Source: Pyrrhosoma nymphula
Lineage: Eukaryota > Arthropoda > Insecta > Odonata > Coenagrionidae
Assembly: GCA_963573305.1 (NCBI GenBank)
Contig: OY754330.1
Coordinates: forward strand, 744,001-808,000
DNA length: 64,000 bases
Reading direction: 5' to 3'
In this document: positions 9,225-19,080 of the stretch, piece after piece
Numbering within the stretch: the stretch's first letter is position 1
How the letters are laid out: every line of letters begins with the position of its first letter
Notes under the pieces: model-generated
Told to the model about the DNA's origin: nothing
Seen by the model: the letters and a program-made list of their open reading frames with translations, nothing else
Databases searched by the model: none
Position numbers and translations under genes: made by a program

Positions 9225-9990
9225 TTTAATTTCTTCTTCTATTTTTTTCAGTTTTGGTCAATTTTGAAGTCACTATTTCAAAATATACATTTCTTCAAAT
9301 TTATTGCCATCCTTAGGGATAATTGACATAAACCATGAAACAAAATTCACAACATAAACAAGTATTGATAAAAATAAAAATTGTGATAAAACTTAAATAA
9401 TTAAACTGAATATTTTTCTCTCAATCGGACACACAACGTTTGCAATTAACAAAAAACCTGGGAAATTTAAACTATGTTAACAATATGGGTAAAAATACGT
9501 CAACCATTCCAATAAACAGGATATATATGTAAACAGTATCTTGGCGACAAGAAAACACCCCAGATTAATTATATGTTTAGAAAAAAACCCCTAAACGTCC
9601 ACATCTCAATAAATATATTTGTTCATTTTTCTTAATGGCTAATTTCTTCATCAACTTTGCAATTTTACCAGCTTCTGGGCTGCGGTTCTTCCTAAATGTA
9701 TAATTAATCTCGTGCGTTTTCTTGTTGTCGAGAGACTGTTAACATCTATTCTGTACATTGGAATGGTTGACGTCTTTTTGCCCATCTTGTTACTATATTT
9801 TATATTTCACAGGTTTGTTGTTATTTGTAAACATTGTGTGTCCGATAGAGAGAAAAATATTCCGTGAAATTATCTCCTAAGTTGTTATTACAATTGTTAT
9901 TTTTATCAATACCTATTTATGTTGTTAATTATTTTTCATGGTTTATTTCAATTAGCCCTGAGGATTGCAATAAATTTGCAGAAACTCTGG
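9225..9990. repeat. Long imperfect inverted repeat with PLE-type ends
   Basis: The arms are about 9225-9605 and 9640-9990. Shared blocks on opposite strands include CGTCAACCATTCCAAT (9498) against ATTGGAATGGTTGACG (9760), TTCTCTC(A/T)ATCGGACACACAA, and the region around ATAAACCATGAAA. Identity is roughly 75-80 percent by eye. The outer end of the right arm holds a hammerhead-like core (9958-9985), so this is probably a pair of flipped PLE termini that lost the coding middle. Confidence 0.6.
9958..9985 (+). ncRNA. Hammerhead-ribozyme-like core
   Basis: CTGAGGA at 9958-9964, a short stem formed by TGCA (9966-9969) and TGCA (9977-9980), then GAAAC at 9981-9985. The order matches CUGANGA-stem II-GAAA. 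The mirrored arm has a decayed form of the same block near 9285-9315 on the minus strand. Stem III and the cleavage base are unclear, so this is a structural candidate only. Confidence 0.4.
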
Positions 9991-10007
9991 TGGCGAAATA
10001 GTGACTA

Positions 10008-10115
10008 TTAAATCAACGGTGTCAGCCGAGATGTGGTTTTAATAGTCTCTATAGAAAGTAATCGATGTAGTACGTCCACTTCATTTAAAAATACGTGTTT
10101 CGGCTTTTCACTAAC
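10008..10115 (-). mobile_element. Flipped PLE terminus, truncated at the ribozyme-like motif
   Basis: The reverse complement matches 15442-15535: TTAGTGAAAAGCCGAAACAC, then a near-identical stretch including GTGGACGTACTACATCG. It stops inside the stem II part of the hammerhead-like motif, where a forward PLE coding fragment begins. A PLE end in reverse orientation joined to an internal point of a forward copy is a known PLE arrangement. Confidence 0.65.
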
Positions 10116-10495
10116 CCACGGAGAAATTTCAGAACTCGTGTGAGTGAACATAAAAAGTGCCTGGCTAATAAAGATATTAGATCCCATTTGGCAAAACACC
10201 TTATTGAAGAATTCACCCACCATTCGGATTTTAAAGTGAACATTTTAAGTTTCGAGAACAAAGGACGTCACCTGGATGCCTTGGAACAGTTGGAGATAAT
10301 TAAAAGGAAGAAAAATAAAATCAAATTGTTAAATTATATTGAATTTGAATACCACTCCCCCATCCTAAACCCCTCCTACCGAGAACCCAAAACACGACTC
10401 CACTCCTCCCCCTCCCCTCCAAACCAACCCAAACTTAACCCCTTAAACCTCCCCTCCTCCTCCTCCCCCACTCCCTTCCTTTAACCCCCACTTCT
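10116..10495 (+). pseudogene. PLE C-terminal nuclease fragment
   Basis: The frame reads FRTRVSEHKKCLANKDIRSH, then LAKHLIEEFTHHSDFKV and ALEQLEIIKRKK. This is the second half of the GIY-YIG domain plus the histidine-containing tail of Penelope-like proteins (compare FRTRIREHRRCF...KHLNEEHH in the element at 48787-50961). The GIY and YIG strands are missing. It ends in a proline- and serine-rich, low-complexity C-terminus near 10483 and is followed by a TA tract at 10513-10550. Confidence 0.7.
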
Positions 10496-10505
10496 GTTGA
10501 ACTGG

Positions 10506-10546
<41 letters not shown>

Positions 10547-10553
<7 letters not shown>

Positions 10554-10951
10554 TATGCCAAGAGGGTGGCCGATAAAAAATATACACACGGAAAAAAGAA
10601 CACTTACACATAAAAATTTTCGATATTTCGGTGAAGTCTAGCTCCACCTTTCTCAAGGTTTAAGGTAGGAATGAAGAAAAGGAGAGAGATTGAGGTATGG
10701 GAGGGGAAAGAGGGGGAGACGAAGGTGTAAGAGGGGAAGGAGGGGAAAGAGGGAGAGAGGAAGGTGTAGGAGGGGAAGGAGGGGAAAGACGAAGAGCGGG
10801 GAGAGGGCGTGGAGGAAGCAGGGAGAGATGAGATGAGGGGGAGGGAGAAACTAGTGTGATTTATTGAGTCCGGGGGGCGAGAAAGCCTGGTGGATTAAAA
10901 TACAAGAAGATTCAAGATCTTTGAGCTGAAGGGGAGAGGAAGAAGGGGGAA
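10547..10951 (-). repeat. Flipped 3' tail of the young PLE
   Basis: This is the reverse complement of 14610-15014, with no differences I could find in the parts compared. It lies immediately upstream of the first direct terminal repeat. Together they give the order flipped tail, pLTR, body, pLTR. Confidence 0.85.
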
Positions 10952-10952
10952 T

Positions 10953-11646
10953 CTCGCTTTTCCCCTCCCTTCTGTCCTCTCACCCTCCTGCACCACGCCT
11001 AACATTGTCTACATCCTCCTCTGCCAATACTGCCCTTCTTTCTATATTGGCTTATCCACCACTCCTCTCAATATTAGAATGAATGGGCACCGCTCGTCTT
11101 GTAACGATTGCCCCTCCCTCTCTGTTTCTCTCCCTGTCGCCATTCACGTCTCCTCCCACAACTCCACTTTCAATAACACTTTTAAAGTCGGTCTACTTGC
11201 TTCCCTTCCCCCTTCTTCCTCTCCCCTTCAGCTCAAAGATCTTGAATCTTCTTGTATTTTAATCCACCAGGCTTTCTCGCCCCCCGGACTCAATAAATCA
11301 CACTAGTTTCTCCCTCCCCCTCATCTCATCTCTCCCTGCTTCCTCCACGCCCTCTCCCCGCTCTTCGTCTTTCCCCTCCTTCCCCTCCTACACCTTCCTC
11401 TCTCCCTCTTTCCCCTCCTTCCCCTCTTACACCTTCGTCTCCCCCTCTTTCCCCTCCCATACCTCAATCTCTCTCCTTTTCTTCATTCCTACCTTAAACC
11501 TTGAGAAAGGTGGAGCTAGACTTCACCGAAATATCGAAAATTTTTATGTGTAAGTGTTCTTTTTTCCGTGTGTATATTTTTTATCGGCCACCCTCTTGGC
11601 ATACTGTATATTTATCACCCGAGTGATTTTCCTGGAAGTTTTATAT
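10953..11646 (+). repeat. Upstream pLTR of the young PLE (694 bp)
   Basis: Direct repeat of 14357-15050 at a constant offset of 3404 bases. It contains the last 118 codons of the PLE ORF (nuclease half and tail, ending at 11306), the pyrimidine-rich 3' UTR and the hammerhead-like block at 11510-11532. PLE pLTRs arise from tandem copies in which the 3' part of one unit abuts the 5' part of the next. Confidence 0.88.
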
Positions 11647-11864
11647 CGTTGCGTCCTGCAATCCTTCTGTGTGTTCTTCTGTCTACGAGCTGCGTCTTCG
11701 GTTCCGGTTCTACGTTCCTGTGGTTCCTGTCCTGTGAGTCGCATCCATCTTTCTCAGTGTCCTATCCCTCCCTCACCACTGTGATATCTTATCTCATTTC
11801 CTATCTTATCTCTTATCCCATATGCTTCTTCACGCCTTTCTCCTCTCCTAATACTTAGTCCGTC

Positions 11865-14710
11865 ATGCCTTCCACCGATCTTGTCATGTCTTGGCTGCAC
11901 ACTATAAAAAAACTTTCTTTTAAATTGGCGCAATACACGTGCCACTCCGAGTTTCTCTCCTCTTGCTTATCCCTTGGCATCTTTCCAAACGGACTTACTA
12001 TCAAACTCCCCCTAACCGGCCTCCCTCCTTCTTTACGTCCGTTCTTCCACACGTACTCTTATCAGTTTTCCTTTAATTTCTGTCATACGGTCCTCTTACG
12101 TTATCAAGCTCTTGTACACCAGTACTATGCTGATATTCATTCCCTTATCAAAATTGTCAAGCTGTGCAGCCCACATTCGCTCTCCAGTATCCAACGTTCA
12201 CTCCACTCTGCGCTTAGCGTTCTTGCCTCCAAGCGCTTAAAAGCCCAGCGTAAACTCTCTTCACTAATCCTTTCCTTTTTCTGCCGAGGCCTCTCTCTTC
12301 CCGTGCACATGGCGACATCCCCCCCTCCCCCACCTCCATTGTACTTGTCCAAACCTGACCTTGCTACGTGCTTCAACCTGGCTACCCCGCCTCCTCCTAC
12401 GTCAGTGGATTTCCCAAAGCGCGTCCTTCCTAGAAGCGAATCTCCTTCCGCTGCCCCCACCCTCCCAGCTCAGTCGTCGGCTGGACTAGCGGTAGTAGAA
12501 AAAGCGGTTGTTAACCTCTCTTCTACTTCTCTTTCCCCTGAACAATTATCTCTTCTTTCCAAAGGCCTTAGTTTTTCACCTACCCCTAAAATAAACCCTG
12601 TTAAAATCCTCTCTGACGCCCTTCTTTTCTGCCGACGACTGAAATGGAAATTTTTCTGGGAAACGCGTCCCACTCCTCCGTCTCCCACCTCCCCCCCCAC
12701 ACCGCTCTCTCCAAATTCAAACCTCCTTCTTCACATGAACCAAAACCACTTCTTTCCAATCACCCCCTTGAAATCTTCACCAACCTTCTCCTATCAAAAC
12801 TCTCTGAGCCATCTTTTTTCAACTCCCTTAAACCAAAACCCAATCTATCTCCTTCTGAAATCTCGGCCCTCAGAAAACTTACTCTAAATCCAGATATTGC
12901 CATCACTCCTTCTGACAAAGGCTCCACAGTAGTCATCCTCAACTCTTCTGACTACCTCGATGAAGCCAACCGACAACTTTCTGACACTTCCTCATATCAG
13001 CCTTTGTCCCATGACCCTAATCCTGAATTTTTGGATGAAATAATCTCCTTCCTTCAAATCAAAGGCCCTGATGAAGGCCTGTCTAAACAAGATATCACCC
13101 TTCTTTCTCCGTCACACCCACGCACCCCAAACTTCTATATTCTACCCAAAATCCACAAACCTGACAACCCTGGCCGCCCCATTGTCTCCTCTTATAACTC
13201 ACCCACCGAACGCATGTCCGCATTTGTTGACTACTACCTACAACCCATTGTCCACTCCCTGCCCTCCTTTATCAAAGACACTTATCATTTTCTTGAACGC
13301 CTCCATTCTACTCCACTCCCCTCTAACTGTGATATCTTAATGGCCACTATTGATGTCACTTCCCTATATACCAACATTCCTCATTCTGAAGGACTTTCTG
13401 CCATCCGCCATTTCATCACTAAACGCCCTGCTCCTCATATTCCCAGCTCTGAGTTCCTTCTTGATCTTTCCAATTTCATCCTAACCCACAACGCTTTCTC
13501 TTTCAATAACAAATTCTTTCTTCAAATTAAAGGATGCGCTATGGGTAGTCGCTTCAGTCCTTCCTACGCCAACCTTTTCCTTGGACTTTTTGAACAATCT
13601 TTTCTATCTTCATGCTCACTAAAACCTCTTCTCTGGCTTCGTTACATTGACGACATCTTCCTTTTATGGCCACATGGTATTCATTCTCTCAACTCTTTTA
13701 TTTCCTCCCTCAACGCCTCCTCTCCCCTCTCCTTTACTTCTAACATCTCTGCCTCTAACGTCGTCTTTCTGGACGTAAACGTCTCCCTCTCTGACCGCAA
13801 ATTTAGCACTTCCGTGCATATCAAGCCCACCAACCAACAACAATACCTCCATTATAACAGCTGCCACCCCTCCCATACTAAACGTTCCCTCCCCTACTCC
13901 CTTTCTATTCGTGGCCACCGAATTTGCAACAACCCTGACTCCCTTGATAAATTCCTTACTAACCTCCATCAATCTCTTCTTCGCAGAGGCTATCCAGAGC
14001 AACTTCTCAATAAAAAAATCCTCAAAAAACCACACTCCCCCAAACTGCCTCCTACTAATAGCATTTCCCAAAACAATATCTCCCTCTGTACCACCTACTT
14101 CCCAGGTGTGGACTCTATTAGGCGTATTATTAAAAACCTCTACCCTATCCTGTCGGACAACCTAACCACTTCTAAAATATTCCCCCAATGTCCCTCTCTC
14201 AGCTTCAGACGCCCCCCCAATCTATCCGCCATTTTCAATATTACCAAACCCCTGTCCAAATCACTCAAACCCACCAAATCCCTTCCCACCCCTTGCAACC
14301 GCCCGCGATGTAAAACTTGCCCTATCCTCATCACCCAGCCCTTGCCGGACAAGTTCCTCGCTTTTCCCCTCCCTTCTGTCCTCTCACCCTCCTGCACCAC
14401 GCCTAACATTGTCTACATCCTCCTCTGCCAATACTGCCCTTCTTTCTATATTGGCTTATCCACCACTCCTCTCAATATTAGAATGAATGGGCACCGCTCG
14501 TCTTGTAACGATTGCCCCTCCCTCTCTGTTTCTCTCCCTGTCGCCATTCACGTCTCCTCCCACAACTCCACTTTCAATAACACTTTTAAAGTCGGTCTAC
14601 TTGCTTCCCTTCCCCCTTCTTCCTCTCCCCTTCAGCTCAAAGATCTTGAATCTTCTTGTATTTTAATCCACCAGGCTTTCTCGCCCCCCGGACTCAATAA
14701 ATCACACTAG
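11865..14710 (+). pseudogene. PLE reverse transcriptase/GIY-YIG protein, one frameshift
   Basis: Two overlapping frames make one protein. The first (from 11865) holds the N-terminal region, including SPEQLSLLSKGLSFSPTPK. It passes into the second frame at a C8 run (12691-12698), which continues to the stop at 14710. In the second frame (counting from 12644) RT motifs are IDVTSLYTNIP (about residue 236), CAMGSRFSPSYANLF (about 298) and YIDDIF (about 334, catalytic Asp pair). A CNRPRCKTC cysteine motif lies at about 551 and the GIY-YIG nuclease at 587-612 (IVYILLC, FYIGLST, then Arg). All catalytic residues are present. Start at 11865 is the first ATG before the conserved region. Codon use is strongly C-rich with few G, unlike other elements here. 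Confidence 0.88.
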
Positions 14711-15041
14711 TTTCTCCCTCCCCCTCATCTCATCTCTCCCTGCTTCCTCCACGCCCTCTCCCCGCTCTTCGTCTTTCCCCTCCTTCCCCTCCTACACCTT
14801 CCTCTCTCCCTCTTTCCCCTCCTTCCCCTCTTACACCTTCGTCTCCCCCTCTTTCCCCTCCCATACCTCAATCTCTCTCCTTTTCTTCATTCCTACCTTA
14901 AACCTTGAGAAAGGTGGAGCTAGACTTCACCGAAATATCGAAAATTTTTATGTGTAAGTGTTCTTTTTTCCGTGTGTATATTTTTTATCGGCCACCCTCT
15001 TGGCATACTGTATATTTATCACCCGAGTGATTTTCCTGGAA

Positions 15042-15050
<9 letters not shown>
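14357..15050 (+). repeat. Downstream pLTR of the young PLE (694 bp)
   Basis: Second copy of the 10953-11646 repeat. It includes the ORF end (stop at 14710) and a pyrimidine-rich 3' UTR. CTTGAGA at 14904 with a GGTG/CACC stem and GAAAT at 14932 resembles a worn hammerhead core; the same block is at 11510 and, flipped, at 10629-10657. The copy runs directly into the TA tract. Confidence 0.88.

Positions 15051-15113
<63 letters not shown>
15047..15113. repeat. TA microsatellite
   Basis: About 33 TA units after the PLE 3' end. The matching tract at 10513-10550 is on the other side of the element. Smaller TA tracts occur at 22779-22794 and 45137-45151. Confidence 0.9.
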
Positions 15114-15115
<2 letters not shown>

Positions 15116-15144
15116 CATTGGAAGCTTTCACGAGCGTGAACACA

Positions 15145-15382
15145 AATATATAAAAACTTTGTCACAAGTGTGACTAAAATGAAAACACATAAAAAGACAC
15201 TCACACGGGTTGTAAATTTTTCGGTGGATCGCCGCCACCTTCTTCAGCGAAAGGTATAGGAAGAAACATTTCCTATACCTTCCGCTGAAGAAGGTGGCGG
15301 CGATCCACCGAAAAATTTACAACCCGTGTGTCTTTTTATGTGTTTTCATTTTAGTCACACTTGTGACAAAGTTTTTATATAT
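15145..15382. repeat. Near-perfect 117-bp inverted repeat with two opposed hammerhead-like cores
   Basis: The arms are 15145-15261 and 15271-15382, with a short spacer. Only a four-base indel and single changes separate them. Each arm carries CTGAAGA, a GGTGG/CCACC stem and GAAAA, on opposite strands (15285-15314 plus; 15218-15247 minus). It looks like two copies of a PLE terminus placed tail to tail, or a fold-back derivative of one. Confidence 0.8.
15285..15314 (+). ncRNA. Hammerhead-ribozyme-like core in inverted repeat arm
   Basis: CTGAAGA at 15285-15291, a 5-bp stem (GGTGG and CCACC, up to 15309) with a GC-rich loop, and GAAAA from 15310. This is a full match to CUGANGA-stem II-GAAA. 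The left arm has the same motif on the minus strand at 15218-15247. No obvious UH cleavage dinucleotide with a pairing stem III was found. Confidence 0.5.
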
Positions 15383-15399
15383 TTATATACATATATATA

Positions 15400-15600
15400 T
15401 ACAAACCGCAAAAACTGGAATGTATTCGTACCTGAAGATGGCTTAGTGAAAAGCCGAAACACGTGTAGTGTATTTTTAAATAAAGTGGACGTACTACATC
15501 GATTACTTTCTATAGAGACTATTAAATTGACCAAACCTAAAAAAAGAAGGAGAAACTATTTCCAAGTGGTCATTATATACAATAATGATTCTAAAAATAG
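15400..15600 (+). mobile_element. PLE terminus matching the flipped copy at 10008-10115
   Basis: From 15442 to about 15535 it equals the reverse complement of 10008-10115, including GTGGACGTACTACATCG. This stretch and its mirror bracket the young PLE. The outer element was therefore probably a PLE of a different family with one flipped end, into which the young element inserted. Confidence 0.6.
15432..15467 (+). ncRNA. Type I hammerhead-ribozyme-like motif
   Basis: CTGAAGA (15432-15438), a 5-bp stem GGCTT/AAGCC, GAAAC (15456-15460), then ACGTGTA. The last part allows a 2-bp stem III (AC with GT around ACGT) and cleavage after GTA at 15467. The bases after it (GTGT) can pair with the bases before CTGA (GTAC) through Watson-Crick and wobble pairs, giving a short stem I. 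An unpaired T next to CTGAAGA weakens stem II. This layout with a minimal stem III is typical of PLE hammerheads. Confidence 0.6.
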
Positions 15601-15656
15601 ATTTCACAGGCGAGCACGCTAATGGTTCTCCCGCGTCGTACAACGACTGATCCTAG

Positions 15657-15704
15657 TCTCGCATGACGTGCCTCCACGAAGGGGGAAGGGGTACGTCATG
15701 CGAC
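15657..15704. repeat. Short hairpin
   Basis: TCGCATGACGT at about 15658 and ACGTCATGCGA at about 15692 are inverted, with about 23 bases between. Function unknown; it lies between PLE and LINE relics. Confidence 0.4.
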
Positions 15705-15839
15705 ACCGACTGTATCAGACGTGCCCTTTGGAATAGAACAATCCAAACGTGCACATGATACCTTCGATACCCACTCATGTCTTTAAAAAGGCTCAAATAT
15801 TCACTTGAAATGCCCGAGTTATTTTCAGTATCGTTAGTA

Positions 15840-16360
15840 CGCAAGATAGGTCATAGTAGCAAAGACATTAAGAGGAGAATAGCGCTAGCGAAGGAAGCGT
15901 TCAATAATAGAAGGGAGCTGATGACGGGGACCTTAAGTAAGGATGTAAAAAAGAGGCTGGTATGGAAGAGCTTGATATGGAGTGTGGCGTTGTATGGGGC
16001 AGAAACGTGGACCTTGAGAAAGGAAGACGAAAATAGGCTGAAGGCTTTCGAGATGTGGGTGTGGAGGAGGATGGAGAAGGTGCGTTGGACGGAAAGGAAG
16101 ACAAACGAGGAAGTGCTTGAAATGGTGGGCGAGGAGAGGAATCTTGTGGATGAGATAAAGGGGAAGGCAGGGTAAGTGGCTGGAAGGGGTAATTGAGGGA
16201 CGGTGGTTTGCTGAAGGCCGTGATAGAGGGTAGCATGTTGGGTAAGCGGGGAAGGGGAAGGAAGAGAATCGGTTTTATGGACGGGATGAAGAAAGGTAGG
16301 ACTTATGCTGAGATGAAGAATGAAATACTATCAGAGGTAGATAGGGCACGGCACGTGTAA
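15840..16360 (+). pseudogene. RTE-like LINE ORF C-terminal fragment
   Basis: The frame reads KDIKRRIALAKEAFNNRREL, LIWSVALYGAETWTLRKED, FEMWVWRRMEKVRW and TNEEVLEMVGEERNL. This is the same C-terminal block as in the LINE at 5510-8760 but from a different, less decayed copy. It is 5'-truncated. After a frameshift near 16160 it continues with GRKRIGFMDGMKKG-like sequence to about 16360. Confidence 0.75.
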
Positions 16361-16436
16361 GAGTTCGTTGGATATTCTGACTTTCATCATAACCTACCTC
16401 TAACCGGTACAGATTACTCTAATGATGGTGATGAAT

Positions 16437-17373
16437 TTCAACGGGTCCTTTCCGCTAGCCATTCATAAACATCTGATGGCATCTGTTACTCAAGCACGCA
16501 AAAACGGCTGAACCGATTACTTTGAAATTTCGCACATGGGTAATTAATTGAAGTGGAACGAACATAAGCTGCAAATTGAAAATAAACAATTGAAGCACTT
16601 TTCGTCGAGAATTCAGCTTGGGTATTTTGTAACCCAACCTCTCTCTCTATGTGTGCTTAACGGCTTTTTATAGAGTACATACCTGCATTTAGCACGTCAC
16701 ATTGATTTTTATATGTAGGGCCAGTCAGTATGCGCAGTGCATCGCTTACAACGTAGAATTTTGCACACTGCTTAGAGACCTACCTACCACACCTATTAAA
16801 CCTTAACACAGTCCTAGAGCTCAAGATGGATATGGTTGGTGTTCCAATGGGGTTCCCCAAATCCCCTAAGCTCCCCTAAGTCCCCAAATCCTGCTTTCTA
16901 CTTAGCCTCGGAATGAATGAAATGATGAGCCGTGTATCTTGATATTTTGGCCATAGGTACATACATGGCTCACTCATTTCAAATTAAAGTTCAAATATGC
17001 AATTGGGGTCTATTGGCACTGGAAAAAATCTTGCTCAAACTCATTTTAAGGAAAATTTATGTTTTACTCAAAGTTTATGGCGATCTTCCCCACACTGCGA
17101 AAATTGAATACCTTTTTAGTTTTACCACAGTAAGAATAAATGATTTCAGTAAAATAGCTTAATACTATGCATCATTAAGCGACAAAACGGGCAATTTCCA
17201 CAAAGTAAAAAAACTAAGATGATAAATGGGAATGCAGTTCCCCTTCTGTTTGAATACAACTACTGTACTCTACTCTCTATCACTACTCTCGCTCCAATAA
17301 AGACGTTTATCTACCTATATAATTTATTACTTTGATCTCTGCCGTTGAGAATCAACGGGCATTCCTGCCAGTA
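16437..17373 (+). mobile_element. Possible Helitron-derived relic(s)
   Basis: The sequence CGCAAAAACGGCTGAACCG near 16495, followed by TTTGAAATTTCGCACA, resembles the 5' leader of arthropod Helitrons. At 17342-17361 there is an inverted GCCGTTGA/TCAACGGGC hairpin, followed 8 bases on by CCAGT, close to the CTAGT Helitron end. Another ...TTCAACGGG...CTAG block lies at 16440-16462. No protein remains. The boundaries are guesses. Confidence 0.35.
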
Positions 17374-17540
17374 TAAGATAATTCCCGGATGAAGTCCAAT
17401 TGGGTTCCAGGAAAATGAGGAAATCTGTTTGAGCACCGAGGCCTCATGGAGAAGAGTATTCGGAATGAGAAGCCAACATTTTGCTTCATCGACCAGCAGA
17501 AAGCATTGGATAATGTGGATTGGATCATCATTGGATCACT
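17374..17540 (+). pseudogene. LINE reverse transcriptase fragment
   Basis: DEVQLGSRKM and then, after a frameshift, SIRNEKPTFCFIDQQKALDNVDW (quoted in part; 17463-17523). These correspond to the FG(F)RK block and the catalytic F(I/V)D-x-x-KAFD block of LINE RTs; the first catalytic Asp is present. It is short and old. Confidence 0.6.
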
Positions 17541-17614
17541 ACATTACATTCACTTCATCTTTACGTTTACAAAGTATTGAAATTGTTCTACCTCAGAAGT
17601 GGTAATAAACCTAA

Positions 17615-17836
17615 AGAAGAACGAATAACCAATGTATACAACCTTAGATCTACAAAAATGTATATTTCGCCCAAGCAAAATTTAGCCCTGTTCAAACGCT
17701 CATTTATTTATGTAGGGCCATAATTATTTCCTAGATTGTCAGATAGTATAAGAGGTTCAAATAGTTTAACTTCTTTTTTGAAAAGAGCAAAAAAATGGTT
17801 ACTTAATGTAGAAAATCCAGATTTAATTTTTTGTTA
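17615..17836 (+). pseudogene. CR1-like LINE ORF2 C-terminal tail
   Basis: YNLRSTKMYISPKQNLALF, KRSFIYVGP, a stop, FPRLSDSIRGSNSLTSFLKR and KKWLL, ending at TAA 17836. This pattern (YNLR...P...KRSF...G...WN.LP...I....S..SFK) is the conserved tail of many CR1/L2-type LINE proteins. One in-frame stop is seen. Confidence 0.65.
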
Positions 17837-19080
17837 ATATTACGGTTAATACTCACTATATTTTGTATTCACGACAGGTTGACATTAAACAACAAATTGT
17901 TATATTTTCATGCATTTATTTATGTTTCGTATCTGGTCTCAGTTTACTTATTTTTTCAATTATTCATATTGTAATTTGTCTTGAGGTATCCCAATACAGG
18001 CAATGCCTAAAAAGGATTCCTAATTTATCCTTATTTATTTTAAATGTAAAATATGCTTGCAATGTTGATTCCACGGATAAAATAAATATATAAATATACA
18101 TTAAGGGCAATTGAAGTATGTACCATGCAATTACAGAAGGAAGATATACGAATAACAACTGACATTGAGTAAATGTGGTGATAATTCGGAGGAAGCAAAG
18201 GTGAGGAAATAAGTATTGAATGAAATGAAGTAAAAATTAAAAACAGGGATACACGTGCATGGAGAAAAAAAATCAGCTTGCGCAGCTTGGCTGATGAGAG
18301 ACAGGTGTTTCTACTGGTATAGGAAGAACTGACGAAAATGAACTGCTTGGACACATCAATGAGAAAATAGAACTTGAAGATAAGTGTTAAAATAACATAA
18401 ATTACGGTTTGCGAAAGAAATTAAAAAGATAGATTCACCGTTAGCAAAGAAATTACAGAGAGTGTTCTTTATAATCCCGTCGGATCTTTATTCCGTGAAT
18501 GCGAAATTACACACGATACTCTTGTTATTGGGAGATTCTTTTGATTTGTTTGTCAGAAGAAAAGTTGAAATGAAAGAGAGAAAATTACAATAGATAAAAC
18601 ATTTATTCATCAAAATCATTATTACAAATGGCTAACCTTTGAACAATCGGTCGATGGCAACTAATATTTTCTGATTTCCAATGTTAATTTTATATTTATC
18701 GTGTTATTAACGTCTAACTCACGTTCTCAGCTCTCCGTAGACACCTCGATCGCTATAAAATCCACTTATTCGTTTCGGAGACACAACTGAACTGAGTTGG
18801 ATTACACATCAAGCCCAAATTTAGACCCTCCACGCGCAGCGCCGTGACGTCACCTCGCAACCCCCCCTCCGCCATGCGACCAACCATTTCCGCTAGTCGA
18901 CGAAACGGGCTATCCAGTCATAGTTTTGATATTCCGTAATCCTTATAGTTTTTGCACACGAGGCCCTCTAAAGTACACAAATATTGGTCGCGGCAAAACC
19001 TTACATGACTCTGAGATAAGATGTTCATTCCCATTCGAATGAAAATTGCGTGAGTGGAAACATTTAGCCATCTGGAAGGT
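17837..19080. other. No recognisable gene
   Basis: AT-rich. A GC-richer patch at 18820-18910 contains TGACGTCA, a cAMP-response-type palindrome, and TATAAAA lies at 18755. These could be promoter remains of something unseen, but no transcript unit can be inferred. Confidence 0.35.

Larger units (their letters stand above)
10547..15050 (+). mobile_element. Young Penelope-like element with direct pLTRs and flipped tail
   Basis: Structure: flipped tail 10547-10951, direct repeat 10953-11646, coding body, direct repeat 14357-15050. It is flanked by TA tracts (10513-10550 and 15047-15113), which suggests insertion into a TA microsatellite or TA slippage at the ends. The encoded protein has RT and GIY-YIG domains. 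The two pLTRs look identical over the stretches compared, so the insertion is recent. Only a frameshift at a C8 run breaks the ORF. Confidence 0.88.

Noticed and set aside
11079..11306. 75-codon frame as a separate small gene
   Set aside because: It is the C-terminal end of the PLE ORF inside the upstream pLTR.
10953..15050. LTR retrotransposon because of the direct repeats
   Set aside because: The protein has Penelope-type RT and GIY-YIG motifs and no gag, protease, RNase H or integrase; repeats lack TG...CA ends.
18750..18910. Promoter with TATAAAA and TGACGTCA
   Set aside because: No downstream coding sequence or transcript unit is seen, so the motifs alone are not enough.
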